NCBI RefSeq assembly: GCF_029871235.1 | Contig: NZ_SSOM01000061.1 | Span: 20,658 to 84,657 of the forward strand | Direction: 5' to 3' | DNA: 64,000 bases | Origin: Pseudomonas sp. BN411 | Lineage (GTDB): Bacteria > Pseudomonadota > Gammaproteobacteria > Pseudomonadales > Pseudomonadaceae | Shown: in pieces, positions 44,042-55,517 of the stretch | How the letters are laid out: the number at the start of each line of letters is the position of its first letter | Numbering within the stretch: position 1 is the first letter of the stretch | Notes under the pieces: generated by a model | The model's input: the letters and a program-made list of their open reading frames with translations, nothing else | What the model was told of the DNA's origin: nothing | Database searches by the model: none | Program-made: the position numbers and the translations under genes

Positions 44042-44803
44042 ATGCAAATACATGAAACATCTGCAGTTGTAACCGGCGGAGCTTCTGGCCTAGGCGAAGC
44101 GGTCGTACGTCGACTTTCCGCCGCTGGCGCAAAAGTGGCGATTATTGACCTGAACCGTGAACTGGGCCAACGACTTGCTGAGTCCATTGGTGGGGTATTT
44201 ATTGAGACTGATGTCACCGACGAACTAGCGGTAGAGCGCGCCCTTGACGCCGCTGAGGAAGTAAATGGACTGCCTCGTATACTGGTAAATTGCGCTGGTA
44301 TCGGAGCCCCGGCAAAGGCGATCAATCGCGACGGTACTGCTTTGCCGCTCCAGAAATTTAATCAGATTATCAACGTCAATCTCACGGGCAGCTTTAACGT
44401 TCTGTCGAAGTTTGCTGCGCGCTTACATGTGGCTGATGCACTGGGCGAAGAGCGTGGGGTGATAATCAATACTGCCAGTGTTGCTGCCTTTGACGGCCAA
44501 GTTGGACAGCCGGCCTACGCGGCGTCTAAAGCAGGCATCGTTGGTATGACGTTGCCACTGGCGCGAGAGTTCGCCCGCTACGGCATTCGTGTGATGACTG
44601 TCGCTCCAGGTATTTTCCTTACGCCGCTACTCGCCACTCTGCCAGAAGAGGCTCAAGTTTCTTTGGGGCAGCAGGTCCCGTTCCCGAGCCGACTCGGGCA
44701 ACCGGATGAATTCGCGCAGCTAGTCGAAGCGATTGTCGTGAATCCCATGCTTAACGGTGAAGTCATCCGCCTGGACGGTGCAATTCGGATGGCCCCGCGA
44801 TGA
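44042..44803 (+). CDS. SDR oxidoreductase, LvaD / type II 3-hydroxyacyl-CoA dehydrogenase-like
   Basis: A 253-residue SDR. TGGASGLGEAVVRRL (residues 10-24) is the NAD-binding motif, LVNCAGIGAP the NAG motif, and Tyr159/Lys163 in PAYAASKAG the catalytic pair. INTASVAAFDGQVGQ and ARYGIRVMTVAPGIFLTPLL resemble the HSD10-type 3-hydroxyacyl-CoA dehydrogenases. It could oxidise 3-hydroxyacyl-CoA in beta-oxidation or, like LvaD, interconvert a gamma-keto- and gamma-hydroxyacyl-CoA. It overlaps the next gene by ATGA (44800-44803), starting a tightly packed operon that runs to 50751. Confidence 0.9.
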   Translation: MQIHETSAVVTGGASGLGEAVVRRLSAAGAKVAIIDLNRELGQRLAESIGGVFIETDVTDELAVERALDAAEEVNGLPRILVNCAGIGAPAKAINRDGTALPLQKFNQIINVNLTGSFNVLSKFAARLHVADALGEERGVIINTASVAAFDGQVGQPAYAASKAGIVGMTLPLAREFARYGIRVMTVAPGIFLTPLLATLPEEAQVSLGQQVPFPSRLGQPDEFAQLVEAIVVNPMLNGEVIRLDGAIRMAPR

Positions 44804-45966
44804 ACGACGATCTGCAACAGGCTGCGGTGATCGCTGATCGGGTGGAGCGGTTTGTGCGAGACGTGGTTGTGCCCTATGAACAGGACTCTCGTCGTGATCA
44901 CCACAATTGCCCTACGGACGCGCTCGTCATCGAACTGCGGGAGCTGGCTCGGGAAGCTGGCGTTTTAACACCTCATATCCTGGCTGACGGACGTCACCTG
45001 AGCCAACGTGGCACTGCGTTGGTTTTGGCAAAAACTGGTCTTTCCCCTCTTGGGCCGCTGGCTTGCAATACTGCCGCGCCTGACGAAGGAAACATGTATC
45101 TGTTGGGCAAGGTTGGTAGCCCCACGATCCAAGAGCGCTTTTTGCGGCCGTTGATCGAAGGGCAAATGAGGTCGGCGTTCTTCATGACCGAACCGGCTGA
45201 AGAAGGTGGTGCCGGTTCTGATCCGTCGATGATGAAGACCACCTGTCACCGTGAAGGCAACGATTGGATCATCAACGGCCGCAAGGCATTTATCACCGGC
45301 GCTGAGGGAGCTGGCGTCGGGATTGTAATGGCCAAAGCTGAGGAAGGTGCTTGCCTGTTCCTGATTGAGCTGCCTAACCCGGCTATTCGGATTGAACGCA
45401 TCCCGCGAACCATCGATAACTCAATGCCAGGTGGACACGCAGTAGTCCGCCTAGAAAACCTTCGAGTACCTGCGGAACAGATGTTGGGTGAGGCTGGTGA
45501 AGGTTTTCACTATGCGCAAGTTCGTCTCGCTCCAGCGCGTCTGTCCCATTGTATGCGCTGGTACGGCGCCTGCGTGCGAGCCCAGGAAATCGCTACTAAC
45601 TACGCCAACAGACGCATGGCTTTTGGCAAGGTGCTTATCGAACACGAAGGCTGCGGCTTCATGCTCGCCGAGAATCTGATCGACCTGAAGCAAGCCGAAT
45701 TGATGATCGACTGGTGCGCTGGGGTACTCGACAGTGGGGCTCAGGGCGGTACCGAAAGTTCGATGACCAAAGTTGCCGTTAGTGAGGCTCTCATGCGAGT
45801 GGCCGATCGTTGCGTACAGGTCATGGGTGGAAGCGGCCTCACCGAAGACACTGTTGTTGAGCAGGTATTCCGCGAGATTCGTGCCTTCCGTGTGTATGAC
45901 GGTCCGACCGAAGTTCACAAGTGGTCACTGGCTAAGAAAATTAAGCGTGACTGGATCCGGAGGTAA
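44800..45966 (+). CDS. Acyl-CoA dehydrogenase, ACAD10/11-LvaC type
   Basis: A 388-residue FAD acyl-CoA dehydrogenase. FFMTEPAEEGGAGSDPSMM is the first substrate/FAD signature, WIINGRKAFITGAEGAG follows, and the end has QVMGGSGLTEDTVVEQVFREIRAFRVYDGPTEVHKW. The YEGT glutamate of ordinary ACADs is replaced by Asp in VYDGPTEVH, as in the ACAD10/11 group. In that group the enzyme works on phosphorylated 4-hydroxyacyl-CoA and expels phosphate to form an enoyl-CoA (family knowledge). Its partner kinase-like gene follows after 2 bp, which supports that chemistry here. Confidence 0.9.
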   Translation: MNDDLQQAAVIADRVERFVRDVVVPYEQDSRRDHHNCPTDALVIELRELAREAGVLTPHILADGRHLSQRGTALVLAKTGLSPLGPLACNTAAPDEGNMYLLGKVGSPTIQERFLRPLIEGQMRSAFFMTEPAEEGGAGSDPSMMKTTCHREGNDWIINGRKAFITGAEGAGVGIVMAKAEEGACLFLIELPNPAIRIERIPRTIDNSMPGGHAVVRLENLRVPAEQMLGEAGEGFHYAQVRLAPARLSHCMRWYGACVRAQEIATNYANRRMAFGKVLIEHEGCGFMLAENLIDLKQAELMIDWCAGVLDSGAQGGTESSMTKVAVSEALMRVADRCVQVMGGSGLTEDTVVEQVFREIRAFRVYDGPTEVHKWSLAKKIKRDWIRR

Positions 45967-45968
45967 AC

Positions 45969-47030
45969 ATGAGCTCGCACGAAGCAGTAGTAATCGCCGG
46001 TGCCGACAGCCTCGACGAACCGCTGAATTTCGACAGCGCTTCACTTGAACGTTGGATGATCGAACATGTCGACGGATTTATCGGCCCCCTGAATATCATG
46101 CGGCTTAAGGGCGGGCAGTCGATCCCCACGTATCGACTTGATTCATCGTCGGGGAGCTACATTCTGCGTCGTAAACCGTCTGGTCCTGTGCTCAAAGGAG
46201 CGCACAGCGTCGAACGCGAGGCACGGGTTCAGCTAGCTCTTTCCACTAAGGGCTTTGCGGTACCTCAGATCATGGGTGTCTGTGAAACCACTGATGTAAT
46301 CGGCAGTGCGTTCTATGTGATGGAGCGGGTTGAGGGACGAATCTTCTGGGATGCGACCTTCCCAGGTGTGGAGCGGCGCGAAGCCTACTTCGATGCGATG
46401 AATACCACCCTTGCACAGTTGCATAGCATCGATCCTGTCACTGTTGGCTTGGCCGACTATGGCCGCCCAGGAAATTACTTCTCTCGACAGATCGAACGCT
46501 GGACGCGGCAATACCTGGATGACCCAGCTGCCGGGCGCGATGCAAACATGGACGCCCTGGTTGAATGGTTGCCGGCACACATCCCGGTCGGTGATGAATC
46601 GAGCATCGTGCACGGTGATTTTCGGTGCGACAACATGATCTTCCACCCCAGCGAGCCACGCATTGTGGCGGTGCTGGATTGGGAACTGTCGACTCTGGGA
46701 AACCCCCTGGCCGATTTCGCCTATCACGCCATGATGTACCGCATGCCTCCACACATCGTCGCCGGCCTCGCCGGGGCAGATTTGCATGCATTGGGCATTC
46801 CTTCCGAAGACGAATATGTCGCGGAATATTGTCGTCGAACCGGGCGCAACAACATTCCCGACTGGCCGTTCTACATCGCTTTCAATTTTTTCCGGCTGGC
46901 CGCGATTTTCCACGGTATCCAAGGACGCGTACTGCGTGGCACGGCAGCATCGACCAATGCCCGCGAGCGCGCCAGAAGCTTCCCGATGTTGGCTGAACTG
47001 GCGCGACGCGCCATGGAGGAGTGCAAATGA
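45969..47030 (+). CDS. APH-fold phosphotransferase, LvaA/ACAD10-kinase type
   Basis: A 353-residue aminoglycoside-phosphotransferase-fold kinase. The N-lobe has LKGGQSIPTYRLDSSSGSYILRRKP with the ATP-binding Lys. The catalytic loop SIVHGDFRCDNMIFHP (about residues 210-225, HGDxxxxN) and the metal-binding VLDWELSTLGNPLADFAY complete the active site. Homologues are the kinase half of ACAD10/11 and P. putida LvaA, which phosphorylates 4-hydroxyacyl-CoA. No lvaB-like small gene accompanies it. The gene is packed between the ACAD (2 bp) and a hydratase (ATGA overlap), so a role in central CoA chemistry, not antibiotic resistance, is indicated. Confidence 0.92.
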   Translation: MSSHEAVVIAGADSLDEPLNFDSASLERWMIEHVDGFIGPLNIMRLKGGQSIPTYRLDSSSGSYILRRKPSGPVLKGAHSVEREARVQLALSTKGFAVPQIMGVCETTDVIGSAFYVMERVEGRIFWDATFPGVERREAYFDAMNTTLAQLHSIDPVTVGLADYGRPGNYFSRQIERWTRQYLDDPAAGRDANMDALVEWLPAHIPVGDESSIVHGDFRCDNMIFHPSEPRIVAVLDWELSTLGNPLADFAYHAMMYRMPPHIVAGLAGADLHALGIPSEDEYVAEYCRRTGRNNIPDWPFYIAFNFFRLAAIFHGIQGRVLRGTAASTNARERARSFPMLAELARRAMEECK

Positions 47031-47815
47031 GCGCGCCTGTGCAGATGCGGATCGAAGGGGACATAGCCTATCTAACCCTGAACCGCCCTGAAGCTGGTAA
47101 TGCCATCGACCTCGCGCTTGCTCATGCACTGCTGCAGGCAGTGATTCGCTGTGATCAAGACGCAGGAATTCGTTGCGTAGTTCTTAGTGGCTCTGGTCGA
47201 TTTTTCTGCACGGGAGGTGACCTTGGTGCCTTCAAGGCTGCAGGGGATGAAATCTCGGGGTTCCTCAGCGAGATTGCCGGTGTGTTGCACATGTCCATTT
47301 CACGCCTTATGCGGATGAACAAGCCCATGTTGGTGCTGGTGAATGGCCCGGCAGCCGGGGCTGGATTCAGTTTGGCGCTTGCAGGAGACATTGTGGTGGC
47401 CACTCGTGGGGCCAGTTTTGCTCCTGCATATGGCTCGGTAGGCCTGAGCCCTGACGGCGGGTTGACTTGGCATCTGCCTCGCCTCTTGGGTATGCGCAGA
47501 GCGCAGGAGGTGATTCTTCTGAACCAGCGCCTGAGCGCCGTGGATGCTGCTCAGCAGGGGCTGATAACCCTAGTGGTGGACGACGACGCTCTCCATTCAG
47601 AGGGCGCACGACTTGCACGCGCTCTGGCCGATTCAGCTACTGCCGCTATCGGCCGCACCCGCCGACTTTTGTTGGAAACCTACGGTGGCGGCCTCGAATC
47701 GCACCTGGAAAAAGAAGCCCGCTGTGTCGCTGAGTCTGGCGCCGGTCCTGAGGCCCGTGAGGGCGTCACGGCCTTTAGCGAAAAACGTCAACCGAATTTC
47801 CAAGTAGGAGTCTAA
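47027..47815 (+). CDS. Enoyl-CoA hydratase/isomerase family protein
   Basis: A 262-residue crotonase. VVLSGSGRFFCTGGDLGAFK (about residues 46-65) and MLVLVNGPAAGAGFSLALAGDIVVA form the oxyanion hole. GSVGLSPDGGLTWHLPRLLGMRRAQEVIL shows Pro-Asp where classical hydratases have the second Glu, which resembles 2-ketocyclohexyl-CoA-hydrolase or isomerase-type PaaG-like members more than a plain hydratase. It would act on the enoyl-CoA made by the ACAD/kinase pair. ATG 47027 overlaps the preceding stop, with GGAGG upstream. Confidence 0.9.
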   Translation: MSAPVQMRIEGDIAYLTLNRPEAGNAIDLALAHALLQAVIRCDQDAGIRCVVLSGSGRFFCTGGDLGAFKAAGDEISGFLSEIAGVLHMSISRLMRMNKPMLVLVNGPAAGAGFSLALAGDIVVATRGASFAPAYGSVGLSPDGGLTWHLPRLLGMRRAQEVILLNQRLSAVDAAQQGLITLVVDDDALHSEGARLARALADSATAAIGRTRRLLLETYGGGLESHLEKEARCVAESGAGPEAREGVTAFSEKRQPNFQVGV

Positions 47816-47817
47816 TA

Positions 47818-50751
<2,934 letters not shown>

Positions 50752-50894
50752 TAAGCGACTTGCTCCCCTAGTTCCCGATCAACGCTATGGATGACCTCCA
50801 GAATTGCTCAGGCGAGATGGTTTTCTCTGCCTTGAGTTCCATTAGTTGACAAACCCGGGAACCAAATCTGGGCACAAAAATAAGGATAACCATC

Positions 50895-52421
50895 ATGCAT
50901 CCATCCATTCACGCACTTTCCGCGCCTGACAAGGCAGCCTGCATCCTTGCTTCGTCTGGCCAAATCCTAAGTTACGCAGAACTTGAGCGCTTCGCTAACC
51001 AGGGAGCACATCTGTTTCGTGCCCTTGGTCTGCAACGCGGAGACACCGTCGCGGTGCTTCTCGAAAACGGCCTTGATGTATTCACCATCTCCTGGGCGGC
51101 TCAGCGCTGTGGGCTTTATCTGACAGCTATTTCTAACCGCGCCTCTTCAAACGATGTCGCCTACATAGTCAGCGATTCTGGGGCACGGGTCTTGATAGCC
51201 TCAGACACGTTTTTTGAACTCGGTCTGAGTGCTATCCAGCGTCTGGAGGACAATGCACCACGGTTCTTCAGCACGACAGCCTTCGCTAAGGAGCGTGCAG
51301 CCAAGGCCGTAACTCGCATTGACGACGAAAGCCCGGGCGCTGACATGCTGTACTCGTCTGGAATGACTGGGCGCCCAAAAGGTGTGAAGCCGTCACTCCC
51401 CGAGGGGCCTGTCGCCAACGAAAGTCCATTGATGTCAATGGGACGTCAGTTTTATGGCATGGGATCGGATAGCATCTATCTGTCTACTTCGCCGCTCTAC
51501 CATGCTGCGCCATTGCGCTGGGCGCTTGCGATCCAGGGGCTTGGTGGCACCGTGGTAGTCATGGAAAAGTTCGATGCCGAGCAGACGCTTCAGCTAATTG
51601 AACGCTACTCCGTTACACAAGCGACCTTCGTGCCGACGCACTTCGTTCGCATCCTCAAACTGCCAGCTGAGGTCCGCGACGCCTATGACTACTCATCGTT
51701 GCGTGCCGTGGTACATGCTGCGGGTCCGTGCCCTATTGAAGTTAAACACGCCATGATCCAGTGGTGGGGACCGATCATTCACGAGTATTACTCGGGCACA
51801 GAGTGTTGCGGGCTTACCGCCCTTAATGCAGAGGAATGGCTTCGCAAACCGGGTTCAGTTGGACGTGCTGTGTTGGGGACAGTCAAGATCCTCGATGAGG
51901 AGGGCCAAGAGGTACCGGCCAGAACTGTGGGGGATATCTACTTTGCCGATGGTCCTCGCTTTGAGTACCACAACGACCCGGAGAAGACACGGAAGGCTTA
52001 CGACCATCGAGGGTGGGCAACATTAGGTGATATAGGCTGGGTTGATGAGGACGGCTACCTTTTTCTCACTGACCGAAAGAGCTTCATGATCATCTCCGGG
52101 GGTGTAAACATCTACCCGCAAGAAATCGAAAATGTGCTCATGACACACCCCGATGTGGATGATGTGGCAGTGTTCGGTATAGCTGATGAGGAGATGGGTG
52201 AAAAGGTAGTGGCCGTTGTGAAGCCTCGCGATCAGCAAACAGCTGGACCAACCTTGGCAGAGCTCCTTCGTGCATTTGTGCGTGAGTCGCTGGGCGGAGT
52301 GAAATGTCCGCAGCGCGTCGATTTTCGCGATGAATTGCCGCGTGAACCCAACGGCAAGCTGATGAAGCGTCTGCTACGCGAGGAGTATGAGAAAAGAATG
52401 GACACCTCCTCTCCCGATTGA
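50895..52421 (+). CDS. Acyl-CoA synthetase (AMP-binding), second CoA ligase
   Basis: A 508-residue ANL ligase distinct from the one at 42294. The P-loop reads MLYSSGMTGRPKGVKPSLPEG (from about residue 151), with Ser-Gly-Met instead of Ser-Gly-Thr. EYYSGTECCGLTALNAEEWL is the A5 region, and LGDIGWVDEDGYLFLTDRKSFMIISGGVNIYPQEIEN the hinge; the catalytic Lys lies in EPNGKLMKRLL. This P-loop variant occurs in FadD-type ligases of steroid and terpenoid loci (recalled, not checked). The 143-bp gap upstream (50752-50894) may hold its own promoter. The 294 bp after it contain no gene I recognise. Confidence 0.92.
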   Translation: MHPSIHALSAPDKAACILASSGQILSYAELERFANQGAHLFRALGLQRGDTVAVLLENGLDVFTISWAAQRCGLYLTAISNRASSNDVAYIVSDSGARVLIASDTFFELGLSAIQRLEDNAPRFFSTTAFAKERAAKAVTRIDDESPGADMLYSSGMTGRPKGVKPSLPEGPVANESPLMSMGRQFYGMGSDSIYLSTSPLYHAAPLRWALAIQGLGGTVVVMEKFDAEQTLQLIERYSVTQATFVPTHFVRILKLPAEVRDAYDYSSLRAVVHAAGPCPIEVKHAMIQWWGPIIHEYYSGTECCGLTALNAEEWLRKPGSVGRAVLGTVKILDEEGQEVPARTVGDIYFADGPRFEYHNDPEKTRKAYDHRGWATLGDIGWVDEDGYLFLTDRKSFMIISGGVNIYPQEIENVLMTHPDVDDVAVFGIADEEMGEKVVAVVKPRDQQTAGPTLAELLRAFVRESLGGVKCPQRVDFRDELPREPNGKLMKRLLREEYEKRMDTSSPD

Positions 52422-52715
52422 GCAGTGTCTGCGCCTGCAGGTAGGGCATCAGCGGCTTTGTATTGAAGTGGGGTTGTTTGGGCATCGCTTTCCTCGATTT
52501 GTTGAACTGTTAACGACTGCATCCGCCAGGGATGGCATATGTCGGTCGTCGGCGGTGATCTGGACAGCGCAGAAAGCCCTAAACAACCAATTGCCCATGC
52601 CGAAGGCTATCCAATGATCGATGGCCCTGCACCTTCAGGGGGCGTTTCTCACCGCACTCCATTCGCCTGTGCAATAAGGCACGTCAGACCTCTCATGGCA
52701 TAACGGAGCTGGATC

Positions 52716-54347
52716 ATGCCCGGACTGCGCCAAGTTCCCATCAGCCACCGCCTCTGGCTGATTCTGTTGACTTCCCAGGTAATACTTCTCGCCCTAGCCG
52801 GTTTGTTGCTCATCCAGAACTTTGGAGACCTGCATGCCGCGAAAGCGCTGAAAACCCAGCATGTGGTTGAAACCGCGAGCAGCATCCTGCGCTACTACCG
52901 AGAACAGGAAAGCGCTGGGAAGCTCGACCGTGCGCAGGCGCAGAACCAAGCCATCGAACTGATGCGCAGCCTGCGCTACAACGGTAATGATTACTTCTGG
53001 CTAGAGGACCTCGAGACACGCATGGTCATGCACCCTAGCCCAAAAATCGAAGGCAAAGTGATGACGGGTACCCTTGATCCTGATGGCAGACCATTTTTCG
53101 ACGAAATGGTGAGGGTCGCCAAGCACGATGGGGCTGGACTCGTTCACTACAGTTGGCCTCGTCCGGGCTCGGAAGCGCCGGTGAAGAAGGTGTCCTACGT
53201 GGAGCTATTCAAGCCTTGGGGTTGGGTAGTTGGTTCAGGAATATACGTCGACGATGTACAGGATGAATTTCGCGCACACGTACTGAATACCTTGGGAATA
53301 GTGTTGGTGACGGGCCTTCTGCTCACTGTCCTCATCGTCCTGATCGCCCGCAGCATCGCTTCGCCGTTATGCGAAGCGGTCAATGCTATGGCCAATATTG
53401 CCAGCGGGGAAGCTGACCTTACCCGTAGGCTGGACGACTATTGGCACGATGAACTCACAGATTTGGGCAACCATTTCAATACGTTCACCCTCAAGTTACA
53501 GGGGGTCATCGGCCATTCACTGGAAACTGCCGGCTCGCTCGACCATGCGTCACGATCCCTTGGCGTAATTGCAAGCGATGCCCAGTACCAGAGCCTACAG
53601 CAGTCGCGGCAGATGGAGTTGGTCGCCACCGCGGTGCAAGAACTCTCCTACTCCGTGCAGGAAGTGGCGGCAAACGCTGAGCACGCCGCCAGCGAAGTAC
53701 GCGATGCCGAAGAACAGGCACGCAGGGGGCAGAACAACATCGGCAGCAGCTTGGAACAGATCGACCAGCTCTCCAGTACCATTGGCAAGGCAGTGGAAGT
53801 GATTCAGTCACTGGCCCAGGAGAGTACCCAGATCAACTCTGTGCTCGAAGTGATCCGTTCCATCGCCGAGCAGACCAACTTGCTGGCCTTGAATGCCGCA
53901 ATCGAGGCAGCTCGTGCCGGTGAACAAGGGCGGGGGTTCGCCGTCGTTGCCGACGAGGTTCGCTTACTGGCGCAACGCACGCAGAAATCCACTGCCGAAA
54001 TCCAGACAATGATTGAGCGTCTCCAGGCCAATTCCGAGGCTGCCGTTCAGGTCATCGACGAGAGCAGCCATGCGTCCACCCAGACCGTCGATAAGGCGCG
54101 CCTGGCAGGCATTAGTTTGGAACAGATCGCACAGTCACTGCGCAATCTGACAGACCTGAATGCATCTATAGCCAGTGCTACCTTGCAGCAGTCCCAAGTG
54201 GTAGAGGGAATCAACCAGAACGTGACGCAGGCGGCCTCACTGGCTGAAGCGAATGCCGTGGCCGCTAGCCAATCGAAAGAGGCAAGCTGCCACCTTGACG
54301 CTCTAGCTAGCCAGTTGAATCAGACCCTACGGCAGTTCCGCGTATAG
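52716..54347 (+). CDS. Methyl-accepting chemotaxis protein with sCache sensor
   Basis: A 543-residue chemoreceptor. TM1 ([21 protein letters not shown], residues 13-33) and TM2 ([20 protein letters not shown], about 190-210) flank a single-Cache periplasmic domain with [21 protein letters not shown] and [20 protein letters not shown] follows, and the signalling tip is [20 protein letters not shown], continuing [19 protein letters not shown]. There is no C-terminal CheR pentapeptide. sCache_2 receptors often sense small carboxylates. Placed directly after the catabolic run, it may report the substrate or one of its acids. ATG 52716, with GGAG about 10 bases upstream. Confidence 0.93.
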   Translation: MPGLRQVPISHRLWLILLTSQVILLALAGLLLIQNFGDLHAAKALKTQHVVETASSILRYYREQESAGKLDRAQAQNQAIELMRSLRYNGNDYFWLEDLETRMVMHPSPKIEGKVMTGTLDPDGRPFFDEMVRVAKHDGAGLVHYSWPRPGSEAPVKKVSYVELFKPWGWVVGSGIYVDDVQDEFRAHVLNTLGIVLVTGLLLTVLIVLIARSIASPLCEAVNAMANIASGEADLTRRLDDYWHDELTDLGNHFNTFTLKLQGVIGHSLETAGSLDHASRSLGVIASDAQYQSLQQSRQMELVATAVQELSYSVQEVAANAEHAASEVRDAEEQARRGQNNIGSSLEQIDQLSSTIGKAVEVIQSLAQESTQINSVLEVIRSIAEQTNLLALNAAIEAARAGEQGRGFAVVADEVRLLAQRTQKSTAEIQTMIERLQANSEAAVQVIDESSHASTQTVDKARLAGISLEQIAQSLRNLTDLNASIASATLQQSQVVEGINQNVTQAASLAEANAVAASQSKEASCHLDALASQLNQTLRQFRV

Positions 54348-54455
54348 GCTCGTACTGGATTCCTGGTACATGACGAAACGGCGTACCGGCAAGCACCTGG
54401 TTTAGCGCCTTGCGTTTGAAGGATTCGGGAAAAACGGAGCTGCCCTACTAGTAAA

Positions 54456-54492
54456 CAGGGCCAGCGAGCAATGCTCGCCGGCCCTGTTGTTT
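54456..54492 (+). terminator. Large hairpin terminator after the chemoreceptor gene
   Basis: The stem CAGGGCC-A-GCGAG / CTCGC-C-GGCCCTG with a CAATG loop and a single mismatch is followed by TTGTTT; outer GTAAA/TTTAC bases can extend it. It starts 109 bases after the stop. Confidence 0.65.
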
Positions 54493-54592
54493 ACTCTTTG
54501 ATGCCCTCTATTCCTTCGGGGCCAATGGTCTCGACCTAACTGCGAAAGCCAGTTTTGGATGGCTGGCGCCGCTGCCTCCCCAGGCAGCGGCC

Positions 54593-55381
54593 ATGCACCG
54601 TCTCGGTGCATCCGTTTCAACATTCAGTGAAAAAGTTTCAGTGTTTGTTGAAAAACTACGTTTGGACAGCTACCAGCCTGGTTTCTTTGCGCGGCTGTTT
54701 GGCATGCAGCAGCGTCAGCTCCAGTCTCTGCAGAAGTCTGTTGAGAAGGGGCGTTCGGAGGATTCCAGCCGTTTCACGAAAGAGAGGGCAGCTTGGCAAG
54801 CTGAACACTCGGAGTGGCAAACGGATCATGCGTTGGCTCAGCGCCTACTAAGAGGAGAGGGGCAGGCCAAGTTGGATGCGATCAAGCTGTTGAACCCTTT
54901 CGAAGACATCTCGATGCTGGGCACGTCCGTCAGATTCGTTGTCGGTGAAAGCGGGGTGGTCGAGGCGTTCCTCGGCGTACACGGTGAGCGTGTCATCCCC
55001 GCCGAGAGTAAAAGTCTGCTCCAGAGCGGCAAGCTGTCTACCAAGAAACTGGCCGCCGGTAAGTACAACGAGCTGCTGCAGGATTACGTCTGCAGCTGCG
55101 TGTTGCGGGTAGGTCGAGAGCTTCTAGCAATTCTGCCCGACGACCTGGTGATCGTGACTGCTACAGACAGGCTGCTCAATCCAGCGTCGGGGCACCTTGA
55201 GGAATCCCCATTGCTCAGTGTTGCGATTTCCCGGCGGACGCTCGCACTGCTCAACCTCGATGCCATCGACCCGTCTGAATCAATGAAGAACTTCGTTCAC
55301 CACATGTCCTTCAAGAAAACCTCGGGATTTTCGCCGGTCGAGCCCCTGCTGGCAGAGAACTTTCTGTCTGCTGCGTACTGA
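54593..55381 (+). CDS. Hypothetical protein, coiled-coil N-terminus
   Basis: A 262-residue soluble protein I do not recognise. Residues 1-95 are charged and helical (FSEKVSVFVEKLRLDSYQPG, then QRQLQSLQKSVEKGRSEDSS and TKERAAWQAEHSEWQTDH), probably a coiled coil. A globular part follows (NPFEDISMLGTSVRFVVGES, LLAILPDDLVIVTATDRLLN, SPLLSVAISRRTLALLNLDA). The frame is open for about 40 codons upstream of ATG 54593 but without a usual start codon, so a truncated 5' end is possible. It lies tail-to-tail with the DUF4011 helicase gene. Confidence 0.65.
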   Translation: MHRLGASVSTFSEKVSVFVEKLRLDSYQPGFFARLFGMQQRQLQSLQKSVEKGRSEDSSRFTKERAAWQAEHSEWQTDHALAQRLLRGEGQAKLDAIKLLNPFEDISMLGTSVRFVVGESGVVEAFLGVHGERVIPAESKSLLQSGKLSTKKLAAGKYNELLQDYVCSCVLRVGRELLAILPDDLVIVTATDRLLNPASGHLEESPLLSVAISRRTLALLNLDAIDPSESMKNFVHHMSFKKTSGFSPVEPLLAENFLSAAY

Positions 55382-55486
55382 AGAGAGCAACTGGAGATTG
55401 CACGCTCTTGTGCAAGCGGTCTCTGCCCGCCACGTAGCTGATCTTCAAACGTGCGGATCGGTTTTCCGAAGGAGCGCAGCAGCAAA

Positions 55487-55510
55487 GACGGCGGAGTGAC
55501 CTCCGCCGTC
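55487..55510 (-). terminator. Hairpin at the 3' end of the DUF4011 helicase gene
   Basis: A perfect 10-bp stem GACGGCGGAG/CTCCGCCGTC with a 4-base loop starts 8 bases past the helicase stop on the minus strand and is followed there by TTTGC. The T run is short, so termination strength is uncertain; it may also serve the convergent hypothetical gene. Confidence 0.6.
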
Positions 55511-55517
55511 CGCGCCT

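Noticed and set aside
45969..47030. Aminoglycoside resistance gene
   Set aside because: The APH fold is real, but the gene is locked in an acyl-CoA operon next to an ACAD10/11-type dehydrogenase, which fits an LvaA-like acyl-CoA kinase far better.
52422..52715. Short minus-strand start with GAGG before an ATG near 52485, perhaps a transposase N-terminus
   Set aside because: Only about 25 codons precede the antisense of the CoA ligase; too little to assign a family.
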